From Oryzias latipes (lineage: Eukaryota > Chordata > Actinopteri > Beloniformes > Adrianichthyidae), in contig NC_019866.2 of the NCBI RefSeq assembly GCF_002234675.1, positions 8,771,261 to 8,835,260 on the forward strand: a DNA stretch of 64,000 bases, in the 5' to 3' direction. Positions within the stretch are counted from its first letter, which is position 1. Each line of letters begins with the position of its first letter. Below, one piece after another: positions 25,363 through 47,899 of the stretch. The translations under genes were made by a program, and so were the position numbers. The notes under the pieces were generated by a model. It was not told the DNA's origin, did not search any database, and saw only the letters and a list, made by a program, of their open reading frames with translations.

Positions 25363-25611
25363 TCTACCAAGACAAGATATGAGGTGTGAAATAGTTTCAG
25401 CCAAAAAGAAGTCGATCTTGTCCTGGAGCTGGAAGTCATGTGTTTTTTAATGAATGAACATAATTTTGAATAAAGTTCTATTTTTTTTTCAAAAAGGGAA
25501 TGTTTAAAATTCATGAAAAACAACAACAACAACTTGAGGCAGAAAGATTTTTTAGTTAGCTAACTGTTTATTAAAAGACAATGTTTGAAGACAAATCAAC
25601 AGCTGGTTCAA
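25363..25611 (-). repeat. Right arm of host-derived inverted duplication
   Basis: Reverse complement of 17025-17261, including the gene B poly(A) region, with only a few mismatches. The arm ends in a short reiterated motif (three copies of an agctggtt-type unit, 25599-25632) that joins an isolated Tc1 terminus. Confidence 0.9.
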
Positions 25612-25632
25612 AGCTGGTTGAACAGCTGGTTC

Positions 25633-25660
25633 GGGGTGCCCAAACATTCTCATACCACTG
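25633..25660 (-). mobile_element. Solo Tc1 terminus
   Basis: 28 bases matching the end of the Tc1 terminal repeat (ggggtgcccaaacattctca, then taccactg), followed by TA at 25661-25662. No other part of an element is attached. Confidence 0.75.
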
Positions 25661-25662
25661 TA

Positions 25663-25838
<176 letters not shown>

Positions 25839-26937
25839 GTCTTTAATGATCCCTGAGGAAATAAAAAAGAGCAATGAATGGATTTGATAGATTAAAAATC
25901 AATGGATTAAATATTTTTTTTAAATCAGTGGGTTACATTAGTTAGAAGGAATTGCTTCTTATATGCTCTGTCAGAGAGTTTTATTGCCTGATGCCATGAG
26001 GAACAAATGATTTCTTCAGTCTGTCTGTGGAGCAGCGCTCGGATAGCAGTAATTCAGGGGATGTAAGTGATTCCTCGTGATGGCCCTACGTCAGAGGTGG
26101 GCAATTCCAGGCCTCGAGGGCCGGTGTGTCTGCACGATTACCAGATTGTTTTGCCTTACTAATGGCTGAATACCTGGTTCAGCTGTGTCCAGCCAATCAG
26201 AACACTCCAGAGCAGGGTATGTTGGAAAACATGCTGGAATGAGGCACTCAGTGCCCACCTGGTCAGAGTTTTCTGTTCTGCCACCTCCTCCACAAGAGCC
26301 AGCTTCAGTCCCACCACAAGCTCTTGATGATCTTGTTACCCAGGCAGATGTTGTTCTTGCTGGCAATGCACCAGCACACAGCAGTGTAGAGGAGAGCACT
26401 CTCCACCACCGACAGATAAAATGCATGCGGGAGTTTTGTGCAGATGTCAAATGAGTGCAGCTTACGGAGAAAGTACAGCCTGGATTGGCCCCTCCTGTAA
26501 AGCTGGTCTATGTTAGTAGTCCTGTCCAGCTTGTGGTCCAACACAACCCCCAGGTACTTGTGGGTCTGTACCATCTCCACGCTTTCTCCCTCTATGTGCA
26601 TGGGGTGAGGTGTTCGAGCTTTCCTTCTGAAGTCCCGAACCATCTCCTTGGTTCTCTAGACGTTCAGCTAAAGCTGGTTCTCCCTCCACCAGGCCAAAAA
26701 GTCCTCCACCAGCCACCTGTACTCCCTCTCCTCTTCCCATTTGATGTAGGCCACAATAGCTGTATCCTCCATGGACTTCTGCATGTGGCAGGTCGCGCAG
26801 CGAAAGTCGGACGTATGCAGAGTGAAGAGAAGAGGAGACGGCACTGACCCCTGCGGTGCCGTACACTGAAGCTGAGGGTACTGGAGAAGTATGCCCCCAT
26901 CTGGGCATATTGCTGCCTGATAGTTGACCATTCTCAT
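25839..26937 (-). pseudogene. CR1/L2/Rex-type LINE reverse transcriptase fragment
   Basis: The minus strand encodes the C-terminal part of a fish non-LTR reverse transcriptase. A PQGSVPSPLLF block lies near 26840, and THKYLGVVLDHKLD near 26530-26570. A segment rich in aromatic residues follows (LYFLRKLHSF). Frames change and stops occur. The 3' end (tctttaatgatccctgagg on the + strand) abuts the GATA/GACA repeat. The matching position in D2 (57881-58040) keeps only the two ends of this LINE, so D2 has an internal deletion. Confidence 0.75.
26092..26240. repeat. Short interspersed repeat inserted in the LINE
   Basis: The stretch starting cagaggtgggcaattccagg resembles a short dispersed fish DNA-transposon end. 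It interrupts the LINE coding resemblance. Its borders are approximate and no target duplication was established. Confidence 0.5.
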
Positions 26938-27174
26938 TTATTAAACAACTGATGTGATTTTATACAGTAAAACTTATTAAATTGAGTCAAGTCAGCCACA
27001 CATTGCATCTAAAATAATTTAATATAAAAATGTCTGCATGAAAATCTTTGCTATTTTACTTCTCAAACTGGTGGTGTCACTGCTTTAACCAGATATTTAT
27101 ATTTAATGTTGCAACATAAAAATCAACACTTGAACCCAGAAAATATGTAATCTTTCTTAAACAAGACACAGAGA

Positions 27175-27741
27175 TATTTTCTTCAACAAGTTTTAATAAG
27201 TAAAAATAGCAATTAATAATCAGGAATGTGACAGATGTTTTCCACACGTTTTTTCTTTCCATCAGACCACTACCCAGAGAATTCAAAAACTTTGAAGAAA
27301 TAGCCTGGGATAGTTTCCTGTGAACAAAAGATAAAAGTGTCATTAAAATGTATTGTTTACAATTGCCAAAACTGCATATTTGACCAAGATTCTTAATTTA
27401 GTTTGTCATAATGTGCAAGCCAACATATTTGTTTATTAATGTTTTAAAGGATCAGTTTTTAAAAATAATATAAAAATGTATTCAAACTGTTAAAGTTGCA
27501 ACAGGTGAGGCAGATATTTTAAATATGTTTGTGTGTTACGCTGTGTCACAGTTAATTGAGCATGCCACATTACATCTCCCAAGGTGAAAATCATTTCAGA
27601 GCTGTCAGCAGGCAACAATTTTACTACAAGACAAACTGCACCAAAAAACAACAAAACAATGTAGGGTCACTTAAAGTCTTCAAACACTTACTTTTCAGGC
27701 ACTAAGGACCTCAAATTCATGAAGTTGTAACAGGACTGCAT
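27175..27741 (-). ncRNA. Putative antisense spliced transcript, D0 copy
   Basis: On the minus strand a 50-base exon (27741-27692) has a good acceptor (ctccatggcag) and a strong donor (gtaagtg). A second exon begins at 27317 after cttttgttcacag and reaches an ATTAAA signal at 27197-27192. D1 and D2 keep the same splice signals and have AATAAA there. Reading frames differ and stop early between copies, so a non-coding RNA is more likely than a protein gene. This is inference; no transcript evidence is available. Confidence 0.3.
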
Positions 27742-27821
27742 CTGCCATGGAGTAAAAGAAGTAGAGCTGTGTTAAAAACTGGGGCAACACATTACTGGAG
27801 AAATTAGCCCAACTACGAGGG

Positions 27822-28090
27822 CTCACAGACCCCTTTCAAATGCTGTGGAAGATCATCTGTCATCATTTTATATCCCTGAAACATACAGCAACACTGGCTG
27901 ACAGTGTCCTACTTTTGATTATGCAGTCAAACTGCCCCAGTCTGAAAAATGTAGATGGTCATCAAATAAATTCAACAGGCAGCTGCAAAACATGATATCT
28001 CCCCCACAGCACTGCTCAATCCTGTTTAGAAGGTTAAGAGGACTGGTGTCCTGTTTCTGTAAATGCCAGCCAATTCTTCTAGTAAACAAC
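27822..28090. other. Conserved block of unknown nature, D0 copy
   Basis: About 270 bases are strongly conserved at 27822-28090, 53262-53540 and 58932-59210. Conservation is greater than in the flanking AT-rich sequence. Open frames exist on both strands, but none resembles a protein I recognise. It may be an upstream exon of the putative antisense transcript or an old transposon piece. Confidence 0.4.
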
Positions 28091-28309
28091 TTACACACAT
28101 ATTTGAAGCACTCTGCTTTCCACTGCTTTTTTTCTTTCTTTCTATACATACATAAATATGCATATATATATATATATACATAGCCTGTACATAAACGTAA
28201 AGTGTAATTTTTACAAATGCTGTTGCAAAACTATTATTTAAAGAAAACAATTGAAAATGTATTATTTTTATCTCTTTTTTTGACTGTACTATGTCACCTA
28301 CTATTTTAA

Positions 28310-28430
28310 AGAGTTGTGTTTGGCCGCGGAACCGCAATCAGTGTGTGAATGTGAATGGGTTAATGGATATGTGACTGTAAAGCGCTTTGGGCCTCCAAGG
28401 AATGTAGAAGGGCCCTATACATTTACCATT
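28310..28430 (+). repeat. Short interspersed repeat, D0 copy
   Basis: Contains the motif gtaaagcgctttgggcct and ends in atttaccatttacc. This is a repeat tail common in fish genomes. Related copies at 53975-54100 and 59645-59820 occupy the same position in D1 and D2, so the insertion predates the segment duplication. Confidence 0.7.
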
Positions 28431-28792
28431 TACCATATCAATGAAAATAATATATTTTATTCAAAGGTGTATTTTTTGGCAACTTTTAATTTCCAGTTAT
28501 AAAAGTATGTAAATCTTGAAAATATTTTACCTTTTCAATGAAAACCTTAACCCTCTGTCAAATATTTACAAGAGTGTAAATATATTCTAAATTTACGAGT
28601 AATATCTATATTCAATGTGCCATCACAAGAATGTCATCTATTACATTGTGCTTGTTGGTCAATAAAAGTGTAATCTTGTGTCAAATTTCAGCATTCTGAA
28701 ATAAAGGAAGAACATTTTGATTAAATCCTTGAAACCCTCTGGATGTGTTCGAGTCTATCCTTCCTGACTAACCGTAACACTAAGCTCCAAAC

Positions 28793-29310
28793 ATGTCAAA
28801 CCCAGCGGGAAGTACGGAGAACAGAGACTTACCGCAACCATCCACAGATCTGGACTCTGCTGCTTTGTCAGCCTTGAACCGAGAACTGCAAGGCTATATG
28901 TCCGGTATGTTACAGTTGCTCCATGATCATCTCACAGCATTGGAACCCATTACTCCATTCTTTCCTAAACAAATCCAACTGGAATCTCCAGAGCCATTTG
29001 GTGGGACTGCTGAGGACTAAGCGTTTCGGTCTTCCTGCTGGCTCTCATTTTGGCCACTCATTTTAAGTTTTATCCAGTGAGGTCCCCTCCGAGCAGAGAA
29101 AAGTGGCCTTTGCTCTGAATTTCCTGACTGGTCGGGGCAAGAACTGGGTTTGGTGGAGAGACACAGTGGAGCCAAGCTCTGCAGTTCATTTCAAGTTTTT
29201 TTCCACTCAACTATTCTCGTGTTCAACCCCACTACGCCCCACCGAGCCACTGCTGCAAAGTTCCTCCGACTCTTGCAACAAGGCCGCAGCGATGGGGATT
29301 ACACTGTAAA
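28793..29310 (+). pseudogene. gypsy gag remnant (D0)
   Basis: The start ATG lies 10 bases after the LTR end. About 75 codons are open to a stop at 29020, and capsid-like sequence resumes at 29103 (AFALNFLTGRGKNW). The CCHC zinc-knuckle region is not recognisable. It is interrupted and non-functional. Confidence 0.7.
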
Positions 29311-29639
29311 ATTATAGACTTTGGCTGCCAGCACCTGCTTTTTTTCTTCAAGGTCCTTCCAGCGCACTAAAAGACAAGCTGGGGGCAAGGGAGGTTCCAG
29401 ACAAGCTGGAGAAAATGATCAATCTGGCTGTCTGCATTGATCGGAGAATGACAGAACGAGGATGACAAGAACGCTACTCGATAGACCTCTCTCTTACACC
29501 GCCCACGTGTGGGTATCCTGCTGAGTGACAAAGGCGCATGGGGGTGGGCCATGTTTGTGCTATTGACAGTCCAGACGTTTCCTCCTTAAGTGTCTGGGAC
29601 GCCCTAAGAATTGGAGCGACTTGGTGAGTCATGTTTCCT

Positions 29640-32600
29640 CCTTTTCCCCACCCTCACAACCATGGATAAAAGTCCTAGTGGTGGACGCAGGAGCGAGGGA
29701 GGACTTTGAGACCCTGATTGATTCTGGTTTTGATTGTAGTGTACAAACTCTGACTGCTGTTGAGTCTCTAACTGCAATGTTGCTAATTCATGCTTTAAAC
29801 GGTTCAGTCACACACCAGTTTTATGTACACACTGTAAATATTAATGTGACTATGTCAGGTAACAACAGTCAAGTCATCTGATTTTATAATAATGGATTGT
29901 ATTTATCTGTGCTTTTCCAGATGCTAAAAGGACTTATAATGTGTTGATTATTCATTACTCCTCATTCATACTTGGTGATGGCAACTACTGATGTAGGCAC
30001 AACTGCCCTGGGGCAGACAGACAGAGGCGTTGCTGCCAGTTCGTGCCCACGGCTCCTCTGACCATTACTGGGACATTTATGCACATTCACACACCAGTGG
30101 AGCTACACTGGAGGCAAGGAGGGTGAAGTGTCTTGCCCAAAGACGCAACAACAGTTGACTGTGGGGAGCGGGTATCTAACCACCGACCCTTCGATCGTTG
30201 GATGACCTGCTTAACCCTAAGCCACTGCCGCCCTTACATTGAGTAATCTTTGAAACCACAGGTAATATTAGGTATTCCTTGGTTGTACAAACATACTCCT
30301 CACATTGACTGGGTTTTCGCACATGTATTGTCCTGGAGTCCTTTTTGCATGTTAAACTGTTTGGTTGCGGCTGCTGAATGTTCCACTGTTACAGTAATAG
30401 GCAACCTTTTACAAAACTCTAGACCTCAGCATTGTCCCCTCTGCGTATCATGACCTGCGTGTAATATTCAGTAAGCTTCGAGCTAAGTCTCTGCCCCCTC
30501 ACTGCCCCTATGACTGTGCTGTAGATCTCCTACCAGGGACTTAACCACCTAAGGGTCACATCTACCCTTTGTCTCTTCCTGAATAGGAGGCCATGGAGGA
30601 GTCCCTATAGGAGAGTCTTCTGGCTGCAATAATCCACCCCTCTTCCTCTCCGGCAGGGGCAGGATTCTTCTACGTGAGCAAGCAGGATGGGGGAATACTG
30701 ACTTGTACTGATTACAGGAGGTTGAACAACATCACTGTCTGGAACACTTATCCCCTCCCTCTTTTACAGACCGCCTTTGATCTGGTTAAGGGGGCCCAGA
30801 TCTTCACCAAATAGAACCTGCTGAGTGCATACTATCTGGTTCACATACAGGAGGGGGATGAGTGGAAGACCACATTTAACACTCCAGAGGTCATTTCGAG
30901 TATCTGGTAATTTCTTTTGGACTCACAAATGCTCCCGCAGAGTTTAATGTGTCTCATCAATGACATCCTCAAGGATATGATAAACAAATTTGTGTTTTTG
31001 TACCTTGAAGACAATTTGATATTCTACCCAGATCTCGACACCCACATGCAGCACATCAGAGCCATTTTACATCACCTTCTCGAGAACCAGCTGGACTGCA
31101 AGCCCAAAAAATGTTAGTTCCACGCCACTCAGACCAAGTTTCTTGGGCATGTGATAACCCCTGGGACTGTCCAGATGGTCAATATCATGGTTAAAGCCGA
31201 TCTTGAGTGGCCTGTCCCTTGTGAACGAAGCTGTTATAGCACTTCCTGGGGTTTGCAAATTTCGACAGGCATTTCAACCGAGGCTTCAGTAGCAAGGCTG
31301 CACCCCTTCACAGACTCACCTTGGCTAAGGTACATTTTGTCTTGGATGAGGGAGCAAATACGGCTTTTAGCGAGCTGAAAAGACGTTCCTCTGAAGCTCC
31401 TTTCCTGACTCTGCCTGACTCCTCCAAACAGTACATTGTGGAGGTGGATGTGTCTGAGTCTGGAGTGGAAGCTGTTTTGTTTCAGAGAGCTCATCCCTGT
31501 GCGTATTTTTCCTGCAAGCTCACTCCTGCTGAGAAAAACTAAAACATAGGGAACAGAAAGCTGCTGGCAGTAAAATTAGCCTCGGAGGAGTGATGTCACT
31601 GGTTGGAGGGGGCCGAAAACTTTTTTCTGGTTTGGATTGATTATTAAAAGCTGGAATACATTTGAATGGCCAAAAGACTTAACCCACGTCGGGTCAGATG
31701 GGGCCTGTTTTTCGACAGGTTCAATTTCTCCCTTTCCCACTGGCCGGGTAGTAAAAATGCCAAGCCGGCTGCTCTTTCACACCAGTTTCAGCGAGAGAAG
31801 GAATCTGAAGATTCAACAGCAGCTGCCACCATTGTTCCTCCTTATTTGGTGCTGGGAGCTTCTTGATGGGCTTTGGAGCGCAGGGTCAAATCTTCCGTCC
31901 CTGATGTGAATACCATTCCTGTGGGATGTCTTTCTAACTGCCTGTTTGTTCCTCCCTCTCTTCGTCCTGCAGTTTTCAAGTGGGGTCACTCCTCTCAGTT
32001 AGCTTGCCATCCTGGAGTGAAAAGGACTGCGTTTCTATTGGCTCAAAGTTTTTGGTGGCCCATCATGACCTCGGACGGTAGGGTTTTTGTGTCCTCTTGC
32101 CCTGTGTATGCAGGGTATCCAGAAATCTACCCACTGATTACCTAAAACCTCTACCTGTGCCCTCCACCTTGGTCCCATATCGCAATTGACTTCATTCCTG
32201 CTCAGAAGATAACACTGTTATCCTAACCATTATAGACAGGTTCTCCAAACTTGTTCATGCTGTGCCTTTGCGGAACATACCATCAGCCAAGAAGTTGGCA
32301 GTTTTATCACCAAGAATGTGTTTTGTTTACGTGGCCTTCCGCAGATATCACTTAGATCAATGACTGCAGCATCCCCATTATAGTGGTTCAAGGTCATTTT
32401 TAAAAAAAATTTTAATTGGTCCATAATTAATCACCCAGATCATTAACCCCATGGCTGTTAAACTGCACCTTACGAACAACTTGCGGATCCACTGGTGTTT
32501 CATGTGTGTAAACTGAAGCTTGTGAACGACGGTCCTCCCCACCCCACTGTACCGTCTCCTCCAGTGCCCTGTTTTGTGGGTAGGGGTTCAGCTTATACTG

Positions 32601-32700
32601 TCAGCCGCTTTTTTGAATCTTGGAGGGTTGGTCGGGGTATCCAGTACCTTGTTGATTGGGAGGGTTATGGCCCTGAAGATCGTCAATAGGTTCCAGAGCG
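29640..32700 (+). pseudogene. gypsy pol remnant with chromodomain (D0)
   Basis: The aspartic protease motif LIDSG lies at about 29728. Reverse transcriptase runs 30580-31130, and the catalytic box is altered to YLED near 31000 where D1 and D2 have YLDD. RNase H-like sequence is at 31350-31500. The integrase zinc-binding and core segments span about 31880-32340. A chromodomain ([12 protein letters not shown]) lies near 32650-32690. Multiple stops and shifts break it, and a SINE-like insert sits at 29888-30237. Confidence 0.8.
29888..30237 (-). mobile_element. Short interspersed element inserted in gypsy pol (D0)
   Basis: The D1 copy reads straight from gttttaca to gtggaatctttgaaaccaca (about 55424-55455), while D0 has about 350 extra bases here. 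The insert ends with a segment common in fish short repeats (gggtgaagtgtcttgcccaa, then ccactgccgccc). The orientation is uncertain. Confidence 0.6.
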
Positions 32701-33237
32701 TCATGTTCTGGGCAAGAACCTGATTGATCGCTTAAACCGGGACGTATGTCGTATGTCCAGGAGCCAGACTTTGTGAGACGGGTTGCCCCCAAGGGATGCT
32801 TTTAGGTCCTGTTTTTTGCTGGCTGGCTGTGGACTCTCCCGAATTGGTCAGAGCTGCCTGCCTTCATACAATCTTTGAAACCTTCTGGATGTGTTAAAGT
32901 CTTCCTGCTCCTGGGTTTATCTTCATTGACTAACCACAACAAATACCTTTAGTAAAAAAAACAGTACCTAAATATTTTGCACAACTGACATTCAACCAAA
33001 GTATCGATTTAAGGGCAGCCTTTTGGTTTTGATTTGTACTATAACCCCAAAACGGATAAAGAAAATAAAAAAATAAAAAATCAAGTTACATGTTTTTTTT
33101 TAAATTTTGGTTTATTTTATTTCTAAAACAAAAAACCTTTTACAGCAATATTGACAAGACAGTGCCAAAGTAATGGAGTAGTTCTGTCATTTTGCCCTTT
33201 TCGTCATTACACAAGTGTTATACTCTGTGCTAATTCG

Positions 33238-33305
33238 GGTCTACTTAGACCTAAATCAAACAATTTGAAGAAATCTGCTCATTTAGGTCTACTTAGACCT
33301 AAATT
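33238..33305. repeat. Repeated palindrome ggtctacttagacc
   Basis: A near-perfect palindrome (aggtctacttagacct core) occurs twice, at 33238-33256 and 33283-33305, about 1.1 kb upstream of the gene C TATA box. The D2 equivalent near 62690 keeps only one degraded half. Protein binding here is speculative. Confidence 0.6.
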
Positions 33306-34297
33306 GGAGTACAACAAATTGTCGATTTCTAAGATATACAAAGAAAAAGAATTCTATTCTTAGAGAGAGAAAAAAGAATATCTTAAATTTCAAAGTCAAA
33401 TTGCAAGCCTCTGTAAAGTTAGGTAATGGGTTAGCAACATTTCTTAATTTGTCCTATAAATAAACAGTTCTCTTGATGACAAACATGACTCAGCGCTCCC
33501 TGCTGAAGGTGGATTTATTTCGAGCACAGTAACACCATCATCGATACCTGCCAGATAGAGAACTATAAGCTAAGTCCACGTTGAACTTTGCAGCCATGGA
33601 CAATTCTTGACCTTTTTCCAGGTTGCCTTCTCATTTGAAATTGATTTGCTGTCCGCATTTTGAAAAATAAATATTCAACACAGTTTATTACTTTGTCTTT
33701 AACTGTGACAAATCATTTTGTCATTTTTTTGCTGGGTGTGAAACTGTCAGCTGCCAATTTTGAATTAAATCTCAGTACACATAGATATACAACACTTATC
33801 CAGTGCAAATGGAAGGACCAACTGGAATAATATTTTAAATGCCATGACCTTTTATGTCCAGTAACTATACACCACTGGTATCCCAATCCTTCTCTTAACC
33901 TGAAACTTTTTTTCTCTGTTGAATTAAAATTAAGAGGACAAAGAAAAAAGAATCTTTAAACATTTGTTTCCCAAAAGGATTCACAAAATAAAGTTACTTA
34001 ACAATGAATCAGGGGGAAAAAATGGTGACATTCAATAACAATAAAAATAATTTATTTCTATATTGAGCAGATAAATAAATCATTTTAAACTTTTTCAAAT
34101 TAAGATTGATCAAATTCATGGGAGATTTATTATTCTTTTAAACTGCTTAAGTATTTAAAAACTGAAATCTAATAATTTTAATAAATCTGTAAAAAAACTG
34201 TGACATTATTTTCATATTGATAAATAAACATTCTTAAAATAAACATGCACTTAAGTGTATTGTATTATATGATGAAACATGAAGCCGAAATATTTGT

Positions 34298-34446
34298 TTA
34301 TTTTTGACTCCTTTGATATCAAGCAGCAAGGTGTCAAGCTTGCATGACCAAATGTAGTGGGGGGCTTTTGCTGATAAAGCAGAGATGCAGTATATAAGAA
34401 CGGCAGTCATGGGGCTTGTGCTCTAATTGAAAGGCATTTCAGACAG
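34298..34446 (+). promoter_or_regulatory. Promoter and non-coding exon 1 of gene C
   Basis: A TATATAA box is at 34391-34397. A leader ends at the donor 34447 (agacag, then gtcagt). A MEF2-like site (ttatttttga) is at 34298-34307. The 140 bases to the donor are nearly identical to those before gene D (63680-63828), more so than the flanking sequence. Transcription probably starts near 34421. This is a muscle promoter by context. Confidence 0.8.
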
Positions 34447-34717
34447 GTCAGTGCAATAAACTCTCCAGATTTTCTGTGCTTCTATATGGTATGAATGAAT
34501 GAATTACAAATGAATGAATTACAAAAAAAAAATGTTTTCAAAATATTTTTTTATCATATTGTATAAATATTGGCATTAATAGATAAAAGTTTTGGTTGTG
34601 AAGTGTGTTTATTTTGCAGTTTATTATTTAAGTAATCATGTTATATGCTGAGAACTTCAGGCAAAAATACGACTTCAAAAATTTAAAACTGAACATTTTC
34701 TTAAATTTTTTTTGCAG

Positions 34718-34766
34718 CATTTTGATATACCGGGACTCATCAAACCAAGGGTTTCCATCGGCTGAG
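34718..34766 (+). other. Non-coding exon 2 of gene C
   Basis: The sequence after tttttgcag (ending 34717) up to the donor gtacac (34767) has good splice signals. It lies between exon 1 and the ATG exon at 34852, matching the two untranslated 5' exons usual in sarcomeric MYH genes. Confidence 0.6.
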
Positions 34767-34871
34767 GTACACTATATCAGACAGAATGTTATTTTTTTCC
34801 TGCTTTGAATGGTGAAAAAGATCTCAAAGAATATTTTTTCCTAATCTGTAGGCCCCACTAAAAGTGCCATC

Positions 34872-46318
<11,447 letters not shown>

Positions 46319-46398
46319 GGGAGAAGATTCAGATGGAACATTTTAACAGTATTTATGAAACATGAAACAACTGTTAAATAGATTTTCTATAAAATGTG

Positions 46399-46404
46399 AA
46401 TAAA
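46399..46404 (+). promoter_or_regulatory. Poly(A) signal of gene C
   Basis: AATAAA lies 81 bases after the TAA stop. The 3' UTR is unlike that of gene B and unlike the orphan 3' UTR pieces at 52286 and 57618. Confidence 0.8.
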
Positions 46405-46749
46405 GTTTGCATTTTATCATAATCTAAGTTTTTCTTTTCATTATTTACTTACTAATTAGTCTTATGTTCATTCAGGAATGTTTAATGTCAACTGTTTATT
46501 TAGGAACTCAGTGAGAGCCGACCAAACAGATTGTAGTTCAGTCATATCAGTGGAAGAAGGTAATAAATTGGCTAAAGAAATGTATTCAAGACACAGGTTT
46601 TTCCACATAGACAAGTTTATGGTGTTCTGTGATTTCCAGGTCATAAATATAGTTTTATTTTTTACTTATTTTTTGCAATGATTATTGCTACAACAAGAAT
46701 AAATATATTCTTAGACTGTTTCAGTAGTGATAGTTCTGAAAGGTATCCT

Positions 46750-47790
46750 CATAGGTCTCCAGTGTGGGTGATAATGAGATGAGAGAGCCCAAGAAGGTAG
46801 ATAAAGTTTGGGTAATTTCTTCCCGAAATTGTTTAATTTGTGTTGTTATGCCCCTTTATATATCCAAGGGGACCTACAGGAGCATAACATAGAAGAAATG
46901 TAATTGTTTTTTTAACAGAAACACCAAAATATTGTCTCCATTAAATAACCAATGTATTTACGAATTAATAAATTGCAACAAACAATAACTAAAACTTGAA
47001 GCAACAAGGCCTCAGGGTAAAATATCATCAGCATATAAACTATTTTTATGGTGGGCTTGAGATGTCTGGATTCCTGTTATGTTGAGGTTCTGTCAAATAG
47101 CTGCTGCTAATGGTTCAGTAAAAAGAATAAATAAAGAAGGAGCGAGTGGGCAACCTTGTCTAGTTCCTCTATGCAACGTAAAGTTCTGTGATGTAATACC
47201 ATTGGTGGTTATTGTGGCTCAAGTGGCATTGTCGAGTCTTGATCCAGTTAATGAATGGCTCCCCAAAACTGATTTTTTCATAGCATTGAAGAGAAAGGTC
47301 CAATTGACTTTATCAAAAGCCTTGTCTGCATCTAAGGTAGCTATAATGGTGCTGCAAAGTTGAATAATGTATTAAATTAAATAATCTGTTTGTGTTACTA
47401 GAGGATTGTCTTCCTTCAATAAAACCAGTTTGATCTGGATGAATTATATTATTGGGTTACTTTTTCAATCCTGTAGGCTATGGCTCTGCAGATGGGAGGG
47501 TTGGATCCTTATTAGGCTTTAGGAGCAGAGAAATGCCTGCTGTGTTCATGTGTTATTGAGATTTGTTTTATTGCTTTATTTTATTTTTTAATTGCTCTAA
47601 TGAATAATGGAGATATGATATTCCAAAAATGTTTGTAGAATTCAGCAGGGAAGCCATCGGGTATTGAATATTTAATATTTTCAATACCATTTGGGCAGCT
47701 ACCAGTTCATTTTCTGTTAAAGATTCATCTTGTCCGCTTTTTCTTAAGTGAGTTGAGGATGCTCAATGCTATTAAAAAGTAAGTTGATGG
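46750..47790 (-). pseudogene. L1-like LINE reverse transcriptase fragment
   Basis: Read on the minus strand, the sequence resembles an L1-type reverse transcriptase. The region 47340-47080 corresponds to the block with D-A-D-K-A-F-D-K-V, followed by a degraded R-G-T-R-Q-G-C equivalent near 47140. Frames are broken throughout. Upstream and downstream ends are approximate. Confidence 0.65.
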
Positions 47791-47797
47791 TTTCCTG

Positions 47798-47895
47798 TGC
47801 ATGGGGGTGGCCGTGGTATAGCGTTAGGGCTGTCGACCCATGATCCTAAGAATGCAGGTTTGACTCCTGCCTTGCATGCCCATGTAGTGTGTTAG
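47798..47895 (+). repeat. tRNA-like SINE head
   Basis: Contains a box-A-like stretch (gtggtatagcgttagggctg) and a B-box-like ggtttgactcc about 45 bases later, as in tRNA-derived SINEs. No target duplication was found. Confidence 0.45.
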
Positions 47896-47899
47896 GGTT

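Larger units (their letters stand above)
28706..32942 (+). mobile_element. Decayed Ty3/gypsy chromovirus retrotransposon, D0 copy
   Basis: A truncated 5' LTR (about 28706-28782), a gag-pol region with many stops and frameshifts, and a shortened 3' LTR (about 32778-32942, ending gactaaccacaaca) are present. The order is gag, protease, reverse transcriptase, RNase H, integrase and chromodomain, as in fish sushi-type chromoviruses. LTR ends agree with the better copy at 62144-62402. It cannot be active. Confidence 0.85.
26880..34446. repeat. Paralogous spacer segment D0
   Basis: This spacer between genes B and C is colinear, with indels, with D1 (51937-56621) and D2 (56622-63828). All three share the putative antisense exons, a conserved 0.3-kb block, a short repeat with the gtaaagcgctttgggcc motif, and a gypsy element. 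D0 and D2 also share the sequence after the gypsy element up to the next MYH promoter. Confidence 0.85.
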
